This document shows, piece after piece, positions 51,365-58,528 of a stretch of 64,000 nucleotides of DNA. Source of the DNA: Stenotrophomonas sp. ESTM1D_MKCIP4_1. Its GTDB lineage: Bacteria; Pseudomonadota; Gammaproteobacteria; Xanthomonadales; Xanthomonadaceae. The translations under genes were made by a program, and so were the position numbers. Positions within the stretch are counted from its first letter, which is position 1, and each line of letters begins with the position of its first letter. The DNA lies in NCBI RefSeq assembly GCF_003086895.1, contig NZ_CP026004.1, forward strand, positions 396,572 to 460,571, read 5' to 3'. A model generated the notes under the pieces. It ran no database searches. It was not told where the DNA came from and saw only the letters and a program-made list of their open reading frames with translations.

Positions 51365-52010
51365 ACCCCCGCGCATCTCGCCGGCCACCGATGCGGCCAG
51401 TGCCGGCCTGGTGGAGATCCGCACGCTGGCCCCGCACATCGAACTGGACATCCGCTACGCCGGCCGCAACAACTTCACCGGCGCCCGTGTGCCGGGGTAC
51501 GACGCGCCGTCGTGCTATCTGCTGGCGCCGGCCGCGACCGCGCTGGCCCAGGTGGAACACGACCTGCGCGCTGCCGGATATGCACTGCGGATCTTCGATT
51601 GCTACCGGCCGGTGCGTTCGGTGCAGGCGTTCATGGCCTGGGTGCAGGATCCGCACGAGCAGTCGCGCAAGGCGCTGCAGTATCCGCATCTGCACAAGCC
51701 GCAACTGCTGGCTGATGGCTATATCGCCGAACGCTCGGGCCACAGCCGTGGCGCGACGGTGGACCTGGGGCTGCTGGACTGCCGCGCAGGCGCGTGCGTG
51801 GTGCTGGACATGGGCACCGATTTCGATTTCTTCGGCGTGCGTGCGCATACCGACGCGGCGGGGCTGACCGCGGAACAGCGCGGAAACCGGCAGCGGTTGC
51901 TGCAGGCGATGGCACGGCGCGGCTTTGCCAACTACCCACAGGAGTGGTGGCATTACACCCTGCAGCCCGAACCGGATGCGGGCACCGCCTACGATTTCCC
52001 CGTGAGGTGA
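51297..52010 (+). CDS. VanX/DdpX-like D-Ala-D-Ala dipeptidase (M15D)
   Basis: 237 aa from the ATG at 51297. The signal peptide is MTSRTCSSLVLAIALAGSAQ. Zinc ligands and catalytic residues of the family are His149 and Asp156 in SGHSRGATVDLG, and Glu216 and His219 in EWWHY, with the Arg of DCYRPVRS. It cleaves free D-Ala-D-Ala to D-Ala. The gene overlaps the end of the serine hydrolase gene by 68 nt in another frame, an unusually long overlap. The lack of vanA/vanH neighbours argues for nutrient use rather than vancomycin resistance. Confidence 0.92.
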   Translation: MTSRTCSSLVLAIALAGSAQSAEPPRISPATDAASAGLVEIRTLAPHIELDIRYAGRNNFTGARVPGYDAPSCYLLAPAATALAQVEHDLRAAGYALRIFDCYRPVRSVQAFMAWVQDPHEQSRKALQYPHLHKPQLLADGYIAERSGHSRGATVDLGLLDCRAGACVVLDMGTDFDFFGVRAHTDAAGLTAEQRGNRQRLLQAMARRGFANYPQEWWHYTLQPEPDAGTAYDFPVR

Positions 52011-52094
52011 TGCTTTCTGCAGGGCTTGCAGCCCTGCACCTGCTCAATGCAACGTCAACTTCAAAAGCTAGCTATCCGAGCGATGGCGAGGTGG

Positions 52095-52210
52095 GTCCGG
52101 TTGAGGGGGACGCCGTAAATACGTCCATGTAGGCTTGGTCGCGGCTTGCTCGTGTGCGCTGTCCTGCGCACACGGCAAGACCGGGGTTGGGCGTCCTGCC
52201 CACCCCGCCT
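52095..52210 (+). repeat. GACGCCG-type dispersed repeat, copy 2
   Basis: GACGCCGTAAATACGTCC, ATGTAGGCTTGGTCGC, a GTGTGCGC...GCGCACAC hairpin and AAGACCGGGGTTGGGCGTCC lie in the same order as at 42001-42165. Confidence 0.85.
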
Positions 52211-52257
52211 TCGTCAGTTTTCCGCGATCTGTCGGAACGGCGTTCTGCTCTGGTGGG

Positions 52258-52334
52258 TGCCGACCGTTGGTCGGCACGGATGAATTCATTCGATATCTGA
52301 CAGATTTCATCCACGCATGGCGTGGATCTACTGG
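52258..52334. repeat. SMAG-type units
   Basis: TGCCGACCGTTGGTCGGCA (52258-52278), and an inverted CATCCACGCATGGCGTGGAT-like unit ending CTAC at 52332. Confidence 0.75.
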
Positions 52335-52360
52335 CCGCCGGGAAACTGTCGAAGGCGGGG

Positions 52361-52455
52361 CGCTGTGGGTTTGCGGGGTGTGAGCCGCATGGATGCGGCG
52401 ACCAAGCCTACACGGACGTATTTACGGCGTCCCCGCAAACCCACAGTGCCCCGCC
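52361..52455 (-). repeat. GACGCCG-type repeat, copy 3, inverted, with own hairpin
   Basis: GCGACCAAGCCTAC and GACGTATTTACGGCGTC (52398-52432) are the reverse complement of copy 2. The arms GGGTTTGCGGGG and CCCCGCAAACCC flank it. Copies 2 and 3 form a long inverted repeat around ~250 nt. Confidence 0.8.
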
Positions 52456-52479
52456 ATCCCACGGAACGCAGGCTTTTGA

Positions 52480-52512
<33 letters not shown>

Positions 52513-52598
52513 CCAGCGGCCGGCACTACCGCAGGTGCAGGGCTGCAAGCCCTGCCGATACCCTTACACTCACTACCGCCTCCCAACTGCCCACCCGC

Positions 52599-52970
52599 AT
52601 GAACCTTCCCCTGCACTTCGGCCTGCTCGGCTCGCTCGAAGCCGGTGCCATCGCCCTGCTGGTCGGGCTGCTGGTGTACTTCCTCTGGCATCACCTGTGC
52701 CGCGCGCTGCGCTGGTCCATGGGCCATGCCATCGGCTGGGCCTGTGTGTTCTCGGTGGCGATCTCCGCCGGCATCGACATGTGGAAGCTGTTCTACATGG
52801 GCATCGTGCGGCTGGAGTCGCCGTTGTATGCGCGCATCTTCCTCTCCACCATCCACGACCCCAACGAACTGGGCAGCCGCGTGGTCCTGGAAATTGCCGG
52901 TGCGCTTGCCGGTGTTGCCTTGGGATGGGTCTTGTTCAGTGCGCGGTCATCCGCACAGAACGTCGATTGA
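52599..52970 (+). CDS. Hypothetical inner-membrane protein
   Basis: 123 aa with three hydrophobic helices (AGAIALLVGLLVYFLWHHL, AIGWACVFSVAISAGIDMWK and VVLEIAGALAGVALGWVLF). A soluble loop between helices 2 and 3 contains YARIFLSTIHDPNELGSR. No recognised family. The 5' flank is the repeat-dense region. Confidence 0.7.
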   Translation: MNLPLHFGLLGSLEAGAIALLVGLLVYFLWHHLCRALRWSMGHAIGWACVFSVAISAGIDMWKLFYMGIVRLESPLYARIFLSTIHDPNELGSRVVLEIAGALAGVALGWVLFSARSSAQNVD

Positions 52971-53197
52971 CGCAGGTTTTTCGTTGCGTGCAGGTTAAAT
53001 CCCGCTGCGCTGAATGCTCGTCTTATGAGTCGCTCACCTGGCCCTAACCACCGTGCTAACGCATGCATGGCAGGCAGTGGTTAATGGGGCGTGTGCACCC
53101 CGGTCGCGGGGCAAAATCGATTCAGAAACGCGGTGGCAGGGTAGGTGCCGTGCGGAGACAACACGCCGCGCTACACCACCCAAAGGAGATCCACCTG

Positions 53198-53608
53198 ATG
53201 ACTATTCGCAACCGCAAGCCCCTGCTCGCCCTGATCGTTGCCGCCGGTAGTGTGCTGGCCGTCCCGGCCATGGCCCAGACCGCCCAGCAGCAGGCAGCCC
53301 AGGCACAGAATCAGGCGGCGCAGGCACAGCAGTCGGCGGCCCAGGCGGGCCAGGCGGCTGACCAGGCCTCCAATGCGGCGGCGGCTGCATCGGCGCAGGC
53401 CAGTGGCGGCGGCCAGACCTGGGCCAGCATCGATACCGATGGCAACGGCACCATCAGCAAGTCCGAGGCGCAGGTGAACGCGGGCCTGGCCCAGGTGTTC
53501 GACCAGGCCGACACCAACAAGGACGGCGAACTGACCGCCGACGAGTACAAGGCCTTCGTGGCCGCCCAGCAGGCGGGGGCGGGCGCGGGCACGGCCGGCG
53601 GCAACTGA
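53198..53608 (+). CDS. Exported EF-hand protein
   Basis: 136 aa. The signal peptide ends AVPAMAQ. An Ala/Gln-rich helical stretch (about 28-70, repeats of QAAQAQ) is followed by two calcium-binding EF-hand loops starting at Asp79 (DTDGNGTISKSE) and Asp105 (DTNKDGELTADE). It is presumably a periplasmic or extracellular calcium sensor or buffer; the partner is unknown. AAGGAGA lies before the ATG and a terminator follows. Confidence 0.88.
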   Translation: MTIRNRKPLLALIVAAGSVLAVPAMAQTAQQQAAQAQNQAAQAQQSAAQAGQAADQASNAAAAASAQASGGGQTWASIDTDGNGTISKSEAQVNAGLAQVFDQADTNKDGELTADEYKAFVAAQQAGAGAGTAGGN

Positions 53609-53644
53609 TCGCCGCCTGATTCGGGAAAAACCGGTGCATGGGGA

Positions 53645-53674
53645 CCCGGGCGGCTGTGGCCGCCCGGGTTTTTG
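53645..53674 (+). terminator. Intrinsic terminator after the EF-hand gene
   Basis: The stem CCCGGGCGGC/GCCGCCCGGG with a short loop is followed by TTTTTG. Confidence 0.9.
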
Positions 53675-53692
53675 TTGCCCGCGTCGCCCCTG

Positions 53693-53698
53693 TATCCT
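53693..53698 (+). promoter_or_regulatory. -10-like hexamer for a leaderless HAD gene
   Basis: TATCCT ends 6 nt before the ATG at 53705, with no ribosome binding site between them. Confidence 0.4.
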
Positions 53699-53704
53699 TG
53701 TCGC

Positions 53705-54457
53705 ATGAACGCCTCCACGCCTGCGCGCTCGCGCGCCATCGGCCTGGTCGGTTTTGACGGTGACGACACGCTGTGGAAGAGCGAGGACTACTACCGCAAG
53801 GCCGAGCAGGATTACCTGGACCTGCTGTCGCGCTATGTCGATGTGCACGACACCCAGACCGCCCGCCACCTGCTGGAAGTGCAGCAGCGCAACCTGGCCG
53901 TGTTCGGCTACGGCGTGAAGGGCATGGTCCTGTCGATGATCGAAGCCGCCATCGACATCACCGGCCAGCGCATCGACGCCAAGGACATCCAGCGCATGCT
54001 GGACATCGGCCATGACACCCTGCGCCACCCGGTCGACCTGATCGACGGCGTGCGCGAATCGGTGGCCGCCATCGCCGAGCACTACCCGGTGGTACTGATC
54101 ACCAAGGGCGATCTGTTCCACCAGGAAGCCAAGATCAATGTGGCCAACCTGCGCGAATTGTTCCCACGCATCGAGATCGTCTCGGAAAAGGACCCGGAGA
54201 CCTACGCCCGCGTGCTGGCCGAGTTCGACCTGCCGATGCAGCAGTTCGTGATGGTGGGCAACTCGCTGCGTTCGGACATCGAACCGGTGGTGACGCTGGG
54301 CGGTTGGGGCGTGCATACCCCGTACGCCGTGACCTGGGCGCATGAAACCCAGCATGGCGTGGCCGACGACGAGCCGCGCATGGTCACCGCCGATACCGCC
54401 TGGGATTGGCCGGCCGCGCTGGCTGCCATCGAGGCCAAGGCGGCTGCCACGGCCTGA
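53705..54457 (+). CDS. HAD-superfamily hydrolase
   Basis: 250 aa. HAD motifs: I GFDGDDTLW (nucleophile Asp and acid Asp), II VVLITKG, III Lys in VSEKDPE and IV VGNSLRSDIEP. A helical cap lies between motifs I and II. It is a soluble phosphatase of unknown substrate. The start follows a -10-like hexamer directly. Confidence 0.9.
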   Translation: MNASTPARSRAIGLVGFDGDDTLWKSEDYYRKAEQDYLDLLSRYVDVHDTQTARHLLEVQQRNLAVFGYGVKGMVLSMIEAAIDITGQRIDAKDIQRMLDIGHDTLRHPVDLIDGVRESVAAIAEHYPVVLITKGDLFHQEAKINVANLRELFPRIEIVSEKDPETYARVLAEFDLPMQQFVMVGNSLRSDIEPVVTLGGWGVHTPYAVTWAHETQHGVADDEPRMVTADTAWDWPAALAAIEAKAAATA

Positions 54458-54476
54458 CAGGGCCGGGCGGCTGCGG

Positions 54477-54482
54477 CAGAAT
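54477..54482 (+). promoter_or_regulatory. -10-like hexamer for a leaderless start
   Basis: CAGAAT is followed by CGGGGC and ATG; the string AATCGGGGCATG also occurs at 4997 and 58521. Confidence 0.45.
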
Positions 54483-54488
54483 CGGGGC

Positions 54489-54977
54489 ATGAACCGTGTC
54501 CCGACCCTGCTGCTGTCGCTCCTGCTGCTGTCGCCCGCCACCGTGCTGGCCCAGCAGACTGCCGAGCGTTCGGCGGCCTATACCGTGGAAACCGGTGACC
54601 GTTGGCTGGATGCCCAGCTGCAGGACATCAACCACTACGCCGAACGCTACCCCGATGCCTTCCTCGATGAGGTATCGCGCTATGCCGACGTGCCGCGCGC
54701 GTACATCAGCGCGCTGTTCACCACCCATGGCTGGCAGGCCGGCGATATCTACTTCGCCTGCTTCTGGGCCAAGGCCAGCGGCCAGACCTGCCGTGACAGC
54801 GTGCGCGCCTTCAGCCAGAACCCCGACGGGGGTTGGGAGGCGGTGGTCACGCGCATGCCGGTGAAGCCGGACAATCTGCACCTCCGCGCCGTGCGCCACG
54901 CCGTCGTGGCCAGCTTCGAGCACTGGGACCGGCCGATCACCCTGGATGCCACCCTGAAGCGCCAGCTCAACCGGTAG
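54489..54977 (+). CDS. Hypothetical exported protein
   Basis: 162 aa. The signal peptide ends TVLAQQ. The mature part is mostly helical with GDRWLDAQLQDINHYAERYP, YADVPRAYISALFTTHGWQA, and a Cys pair in FACFWAKASGQTC. I do not recognise a characterised family; xanthomonads appear to share it as an envelope protein. The stop TAG at 54975-54977 is the GTAG of a SMAG element. Confidence 0.8.
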   Translation: MNRVPTLLLSLLLLSPATVLAQQTAERSAAYTVETGDRWLDAQLQDINHYAERYPDAFLDEVSRYADVPRAYISALFTTHGWQAGDIYFACFWAKASGQTCRDSVRAFSQNPDGGWEAVVTRMPVKPDNLHLRAVRHAVVASFEHWDRPITLDATLKRQLNR

Positions 54978-55030
54978 TGCCGGCCGCTGGCCGGCTCCCG
55001 CTGCGTTGCCGGCCAGCGGCCGGCACTAGC
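54974..55030. repeat. SMAG inverted pair
   Basis: The GTAG head at 54974 supplies the preceding stop codon. An inverted GCCGGCCAGCGGCCGGCAC unit follows, so the pair can fold as one hairpin. Confidence 0.88.
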
Positions 55031-55117
55031 GGCATGTTGCTGTGCGTATCGCCGCCATCGCGCACTCCGGCGACAATAGGGTTCTCGCCGTTCCCCGTTC
55101 CCGCATTCGAGTGACTG

Positions 55118-56482
55118 ATGAGCGCCTCTTTCGTTTCGCCTGATGTGATCCGCCGCCTGTTCGCCCAGGCCATGTCCCGCATGTACCGCACCGAAGTGCC
55201 GCTGTACGGCACCCTGGTGGAACTGGTGGAGCGGATCAACGCGCAGGTGCTGGACCAGGACCCGGCGCTGGCCGCGCAGCTGCAGCGCAACGACGAACGC
55301 GCGCGCCTGGACGAAGAGCGGCACGGCGCGATCCGCGTGGGCACCGCGCAGGAACTGGCCACGCTGCGCCGCCTGTTCGCGGTGATGGGCATGTTCCCGG
55401 TGGCCTACTACGATCTGTCGGTGGCCGGCGTGCCGGTGCACTCCACGGCATTCCGTCCGCTTACCGGCGCGGCCCTGGCGCAGAACCCGTTCCGCGTGTT
55501 CACCTCGCTGCTGCGCCTGGAGCTGATCGAAGACGAGACCCTGCGTGCCGAGTCCGCACGCATCCTCGAGCGCCGCCGCATCTTCACCGAGGGCGCACTG
55601 GCACTCATCGACCAGGCCGAGCGTGATGGTGGCCTGTCGCAGGCCGATGCCGAGCGCTTCGTTGCCGAAGCGCTGGAAACCTTCCGCTGGCACGGCGATG
55701 CCACTGTTGACCTGCCCACCTACCACGCGCTGCACGATGCGCACCGGCTGGTGGCCGACGTGGTCAGCTTCCGCGGCCCGCACATCAACCACCTCACCCC
55801 GCGCACGCTGGATATCGACGCCGCACAGGCGGCCATGATCGAACACGGCATGGCGGCAAAGGCGGTCATCGAAGGCCCGCCGCGCCGCGCCTGCCCGATC
55901 CTGCTGCGGCAGACCAGCTTCAAGGCGCTGGAAGAGGCGGTGCATTTCCCGGGTGGCGAAGGTGGCGCTGCCGGTACGCACACCGCGCGCTTTGGCGAAA
56001 TCGAGCAGCGTGGCCTGGCCCTCACCCCGAAGGGCCGCGCGCTGTACGACCAGCTGCTGGCGCAGGCACGCGACGCCGGTGGCGCCGGCAGCACCGGTGG
56101 GGATTACGGCCAGCGCCTGCAGGCGGTGTTCGCCAGCTTCCCCGATGACCACGACACGCTGCGTCAGGAAGGGCTGGGCTATTACCGCTACCAGCTGACC
56201 GACGCCGGCCGCGCCGCACCGGAACGCGTGGCCGATCTGCCGGCCGAAGTGCTGGTGGCCACGGGTCTGGCCACGGCCGATCCCATCGTCTACGAAGATT
56301 TCCTGCCGGTCAGCGCGGCCGGTATTTTCCAGTCCAACCTGGGCGGCGAAGAACAGCGCGCGTATGCCGCGCACGCCAACCGCGAAGCGTTCGAGCAGGC
56401 GATGGGCGTGGCGGTGAACGATGAGTTCGAGATCTACGAGCTGCTGCAGGCTGAATCGCTGGCAGCGCTGCGCACGGTTTGA
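55118..56482 (+). CDS. ydcJ: DUF1338 2-oxoadipate dioxygenase/decarboxylase-like protein
   Basis: 454 aa. The DUF1338/YdcJ family contains HglS, an Fe(II) enzyme of D-lysine catabolism that converts 2-oxoadipate to 2-hydroxyglutarate with oxygen. Visible motifs are PVAYYDLSVAGVPVHSTAFR (a metal His), RGPHINHLTPRTLDID and RFGEIEQRG (a metal Glu). It is soluble. No other lysine-degradation gene lies nearby, so the physiological substrate is inferred from family only. Confidence 0.9.
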   Translation: MSASFVSPDVIRRLFAQAMSRMYRTEVPLYGTLVELVERINAQVLDQDPALAAQLQRNDERARLDEERHGAIRVGTAQELATLRRLFAVMGMFPVAYYDLSVAGVPVHSTAFRPLTGAALAQNPFRVFTSLLRLELIEDETLRAESARILERRRIFTEGALALIDQAERDGGLSQADAERFVAEALETFRWHGDATVDLPTYHALHDAHRLVADVVSFRGPHINHLTPRTLDIDAAQAAMIEHGMAAKAVIEGPPRRACPILLRQTSFKALEEAVHFPGGEGGAAGTHTARFGEIEQRGLALTPKGRALYDQLLAQARDAGGAGSTGGDYGQRLQAVFASFPDDHDTLRQEGLGYYRYQLTDAGRAAPERVADLPAEVLVATGLATADPIVYEDFLPVSAAGIFQSNLGGEEQRAYAAHANREAFEQAMGVAVNDEFEIYELLQAESLAALRTV

Positions 56483-56483
56483 A

Positions 56484-56539
56484 GGTAGCGCCGGCCGCTG
56501 GCCGGCTTTTCCGACAGCCGGCCAGCGGCCGGCTCTACC
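56484..56539. repeat. SMAG inverted pair
   Basis: A GTAG head at 56485 and an inverted unit ending CTCTAC at 56537, with GCCGGCCGCTGGCCGGC stems. It lies between convergent genes. Confidence 0.88.
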
Positions 56540-56540
56540 T

Positions 56541-56606
56541 GGGGTCAGATCCCTTTCCGTATCCGGGGTCAGATCCCTTTTCGGCAGAAAAGGGCTCTGA
56601 CCCCGA
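56541..56606. repeat. GGGGTC-hairpin family, copy 3
   Basis: One half-unit (GGGGTCAGATCCCTTTCC) is followed by a full hairpin at about 56563-56606: arms GGGGTCAGATCCCTTTTC and GAAAAGGGCTCTGACCCC around GGCA. Confidence 0.85.
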
Positions 56607-56612
56607 ACGCCA

Positions 56613-58127
56613 TCACGCCTTCATCGTGCCGGTATCCAGCCAACGCTGGTGCCACGACAACGCTTCCGGCAGCAGGTGCGGGGTATGCTTGCCGTAGCTC
56701 TCGCGGCTGGCGCGGTCGAAGTAATCCTGCAGCTGCGGGCGGAAATCCGGGTGCGCGCAGTTGTCGATCAGCACCTGCGCGCGCTTGCGCGGGGTCAGTC
56801 CGCGCAGATCGGCCAGGCCCTGTTCGGTCACGATCACCGACACGTCGTGTTCGGTGTGATCGACGTGGCTGGCCATCGGCACGATCGCCGAAATGGTGCC
56901 GTTCTTTGCCGTGGACGGGCTCAGGAACGCCGACAGGAAACCGTTGCGGGCGAAGTCACCCGAACCGCCGATGCCGTTCATGATGCGGGTGCCCATCACG
57001 TGCGTCGAATTGACGTTGCCGTAGAGGTCCACTTCGATCATGCCGTTCATGCCGATGCAGCCCAGGCGGCGCACCAGTTCCGGGTGGTTGGAGATTTCCT
57101 GCGTGCGCATGATGATGCGCTCGCGGTAGAAATCGATGCGTTCCTTGAACGTCTCGTTGGCCTGCGGGCTCAGCGCGAAGCCGGTGCACGAGGCATAGCT
57201 CAGCACGCCGTCACGCAGCAGGTCCAGCATGCCGTCCTGGATCACCTCGGTGAACGCGGCCAGATCGCGGAAACCGCTCTTGGCCAGGCCGGCCAGCACC
57301 GCATTGGGAATGTTGCCCACGCCCGACTGCAGCGGCAGCAGGTTCGGCGGCAGGCGGCCCTTCTTCACCTCGTGCTGCAGGAACTCGATCAGGTGCGAAG
57401 CAATCTGCTCGCTGGTCGCATCGATCGGGCTGAACGGGCTGTTGCGGTCCGGGCCGTTGGTGCGCACCACCGCCACGATCTTGTCCGGGTCGCAGCGCAG
57501 CGCGGTATCACCGATGCGGTCGTTGGCATTGACCAGCGGAATCGGCTTGCGGTGCGGCGGCAGTGCGGTGCCGTAGTAGATGTCATGCATGCCGTCCACG
57601 CCGGCCGGCTGCCAGTCGTTGACCTCGACGATGACCTTCTTGGCCAGGTCCAGCCAGGTCTTGTTGTTGCCCACCGAGGTGGAAGGCACCAGCGAACCGT
57701 CCTCGCGGATGGCCGACACCTCGATCACCGCCGTGTCGATCTCGCCGTAGAAGCCGAACCACACATGCTGGGCGACATGGCTCAGGTGGATGTCGATGTA
57801 ATCCAACTTGCCCTCGTTGATGCGGTTGCGCGCATCCGGGTCGCTCTGGAACGGCATGCGCATGGCGATGCCATCGGCCTTGGCCAGCGCGCCATCCAGT
57901 TCCGGTGCGGTCGAGGCGCCGGTCATCAGCTTGATCTGGAACGGCTGGCCCTGGGCGTGCACCGCCTCGATGCGGCGGGCGAGTTCGACCGGAACGGCCT
58001 TGGGGTAACCGGAACCGGTGAAGCCACTCATGGCGACGGTTTCACCGGGCTGGATCAGCGCGGCTGCGGCCTCGGCGGAGACCACGCGGTCACGGAGACG
58101 CGCGTTGGCGATGCGATCAACAGACAT
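56613..58127 (-). CDS. Acetyl-CoA hydrolase/transferase family, succinyl-CoA:acetate CoA-transferase type
   Basis: 504 aa. Class I CoA-transferase with GETVAMSGFTGSGYPKAVPV, QSGVGNIPNAVLAGL, the catalytic Glu in FTEVIQDGMLDLL, and GTRIMNGIGGSGDFARNGFL. It moves CoA between succinate and acetate, or hydrolyses acetyl-CoA in some relatives. Length and motifs match the AarC/Ach1 group. No ribosome site is seen before the ATG. Confidence 0.93.
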   Translation of the reverse strand: MSVDRIANARLRDRVVSAEAAAALIQPGETVAMSGFTGSGYPKAVPVELARRIEAVHAQGQPFQIKLMTGASTAPELDGALAKADGIAMRMPFQSDPDARNRINEGKLDYIDIHLSHVAQHVWFGFYGEIDTAVIEVSAIREDGSLVPSTSVGNNKTWLDLAKKVIVEVNDWQPAGVDGMHDIYYGTALPPHRKPIPLVNANDRIGDTALRCDPDKIVAVVRTNGPDRNSPFSPIDATSEQIASHLIEFLQHEVKKGRLPPNLLPLQSGVGNIPNAVLAGLAKSGFRDLAAFTEVIQDGMLDLLRDGVLSYASCTGFALSPQANETFKERIDFYRERIIMRTQEISNHPELVRRLGCIGMNGMIEVDLYGNVNSTHVMGTRIMNGIGGSGDFARNGFLSAFLSPSTAKNGTISAIVPMASHVDHTEHDVSVIVTEQGLADLRGLTPRKRAQVLIDNCAHPDFRPQLQDYFDRASRESYGKHTPHLLPEALSWHQRWLDTGTMKA

Positions 58128-58353
58128 GACGACACGTGTTTCAGGGGGGAATGGCGATTATCGGCCATCCCCTGCCGTACGGGGCGTTCTACCTTCGTGG
58201 AATGGCTTTTCCGGGCTGCGGGCTACCGTACCCACCAGTTCTGTTTTGCAGTGCAGCGTGCAATGTCCTTCCGCAGCCCGCAGGATGGCCCTGCATCCCG
58301 ACGTGGGGGAGGGAGCAGAGCCCGCTGGCAGTTCGCTGCAAGCGGGCTTTTTT
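58128..58353 (+). ncRNA. Possible intergenic small RNA ending in a UUCG terminator
   Basis: Between the divergent CoA-transferase and glnE genes a textbook + strand terminator (58320-58353) has no upstream + strand gene. The ~190 nt before it contain several GC-rich palindromic stretches. I see no match to 6S, 4.5S, tmRNA or a known riboswitch, and I cannot place a clear promoter. The 5' end is unknown and the call is a hypothesis. Confidence 0.35.
58320..58353 (+). terminator. Orphan terminator with UUCG loop
   Basis: The stem GCCCGCTGGCAG/CTGCAAGCGGGC with loop TTCG is followed by TTTTTT. Confidence 0.92.
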
Positions 58354-58388
58354 ATTGCTCGATGCCCAAGCTGAATACGCGCTGGGCG

Positions 58389-58487
58389 GGGTCGGATCCT
58401 TTTGCCAACGGCAAAAGGCTCTGACCCCATCCGCGGTAATCAAGGGGGTCAGAGCCCTTTGCCGATGGCAAAGGGATCCGACCCCAT
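58389..58487. repeat. GGGGTC-hairpin family, tandem copies 4 and 5
   Basis: Two full hairpins lie head to tail. The first pairs CTTTTGCC with GGCAAAAG inside GGGGTC/GACCCC ends, and the second pairs CTTTGCC with GGCAAAG. The GGATCC-type and GGCTCT-type arms alternate. Confidence 0.88.
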
Positions 58488-58510
58488 CCGGCCAGCGGCC
58501 GGCACTACCG
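58488..58510 (-). repeat. SMAG element at the glnE promoter
   Basis: GGCCAGCGGCCGGCACTACC, an inverted unit, ends 7 nt before the glnE -10-like hexamer. It therefore occupies the place of a -35 element. Confidence 0.8.
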
Positions 58511-58516
58511 GGTCGA

Positions 58517-58522
58517 TACAAT
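58517..58522 (+). promoter_or_regulatory. -10-like hexamer for leaderless glnE
   Basis: TACAAT is followed by CGGGGC and the ATG at 58529. No ribosome binding site is present. Confidence 0.5.
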
Positions 58523-58528
58523 CGGGGC

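Noticed and set aside
51297..52010. Vancomycin resistance cassette
   Set aside because: Only a VanX-like dipeptidase with a signal peptide is present; no vanA ligase or vanH dehydrogenase is near. The context is peptide catabolism.
55118..58127. A D-lysine catabolic operon from the DUF1338 gene and CoA-transferase
   Set aside because: The two genes converge and are separated by repeats; no aminotransferase or dehydrogenase of the pathway is present.
58136..58528. N-terminal extension of GlnE by 131 codons
   Set aside because: The extension runs through a terminator and GGGGTC hairpins; the ATG at 58529 gives the normal family length.
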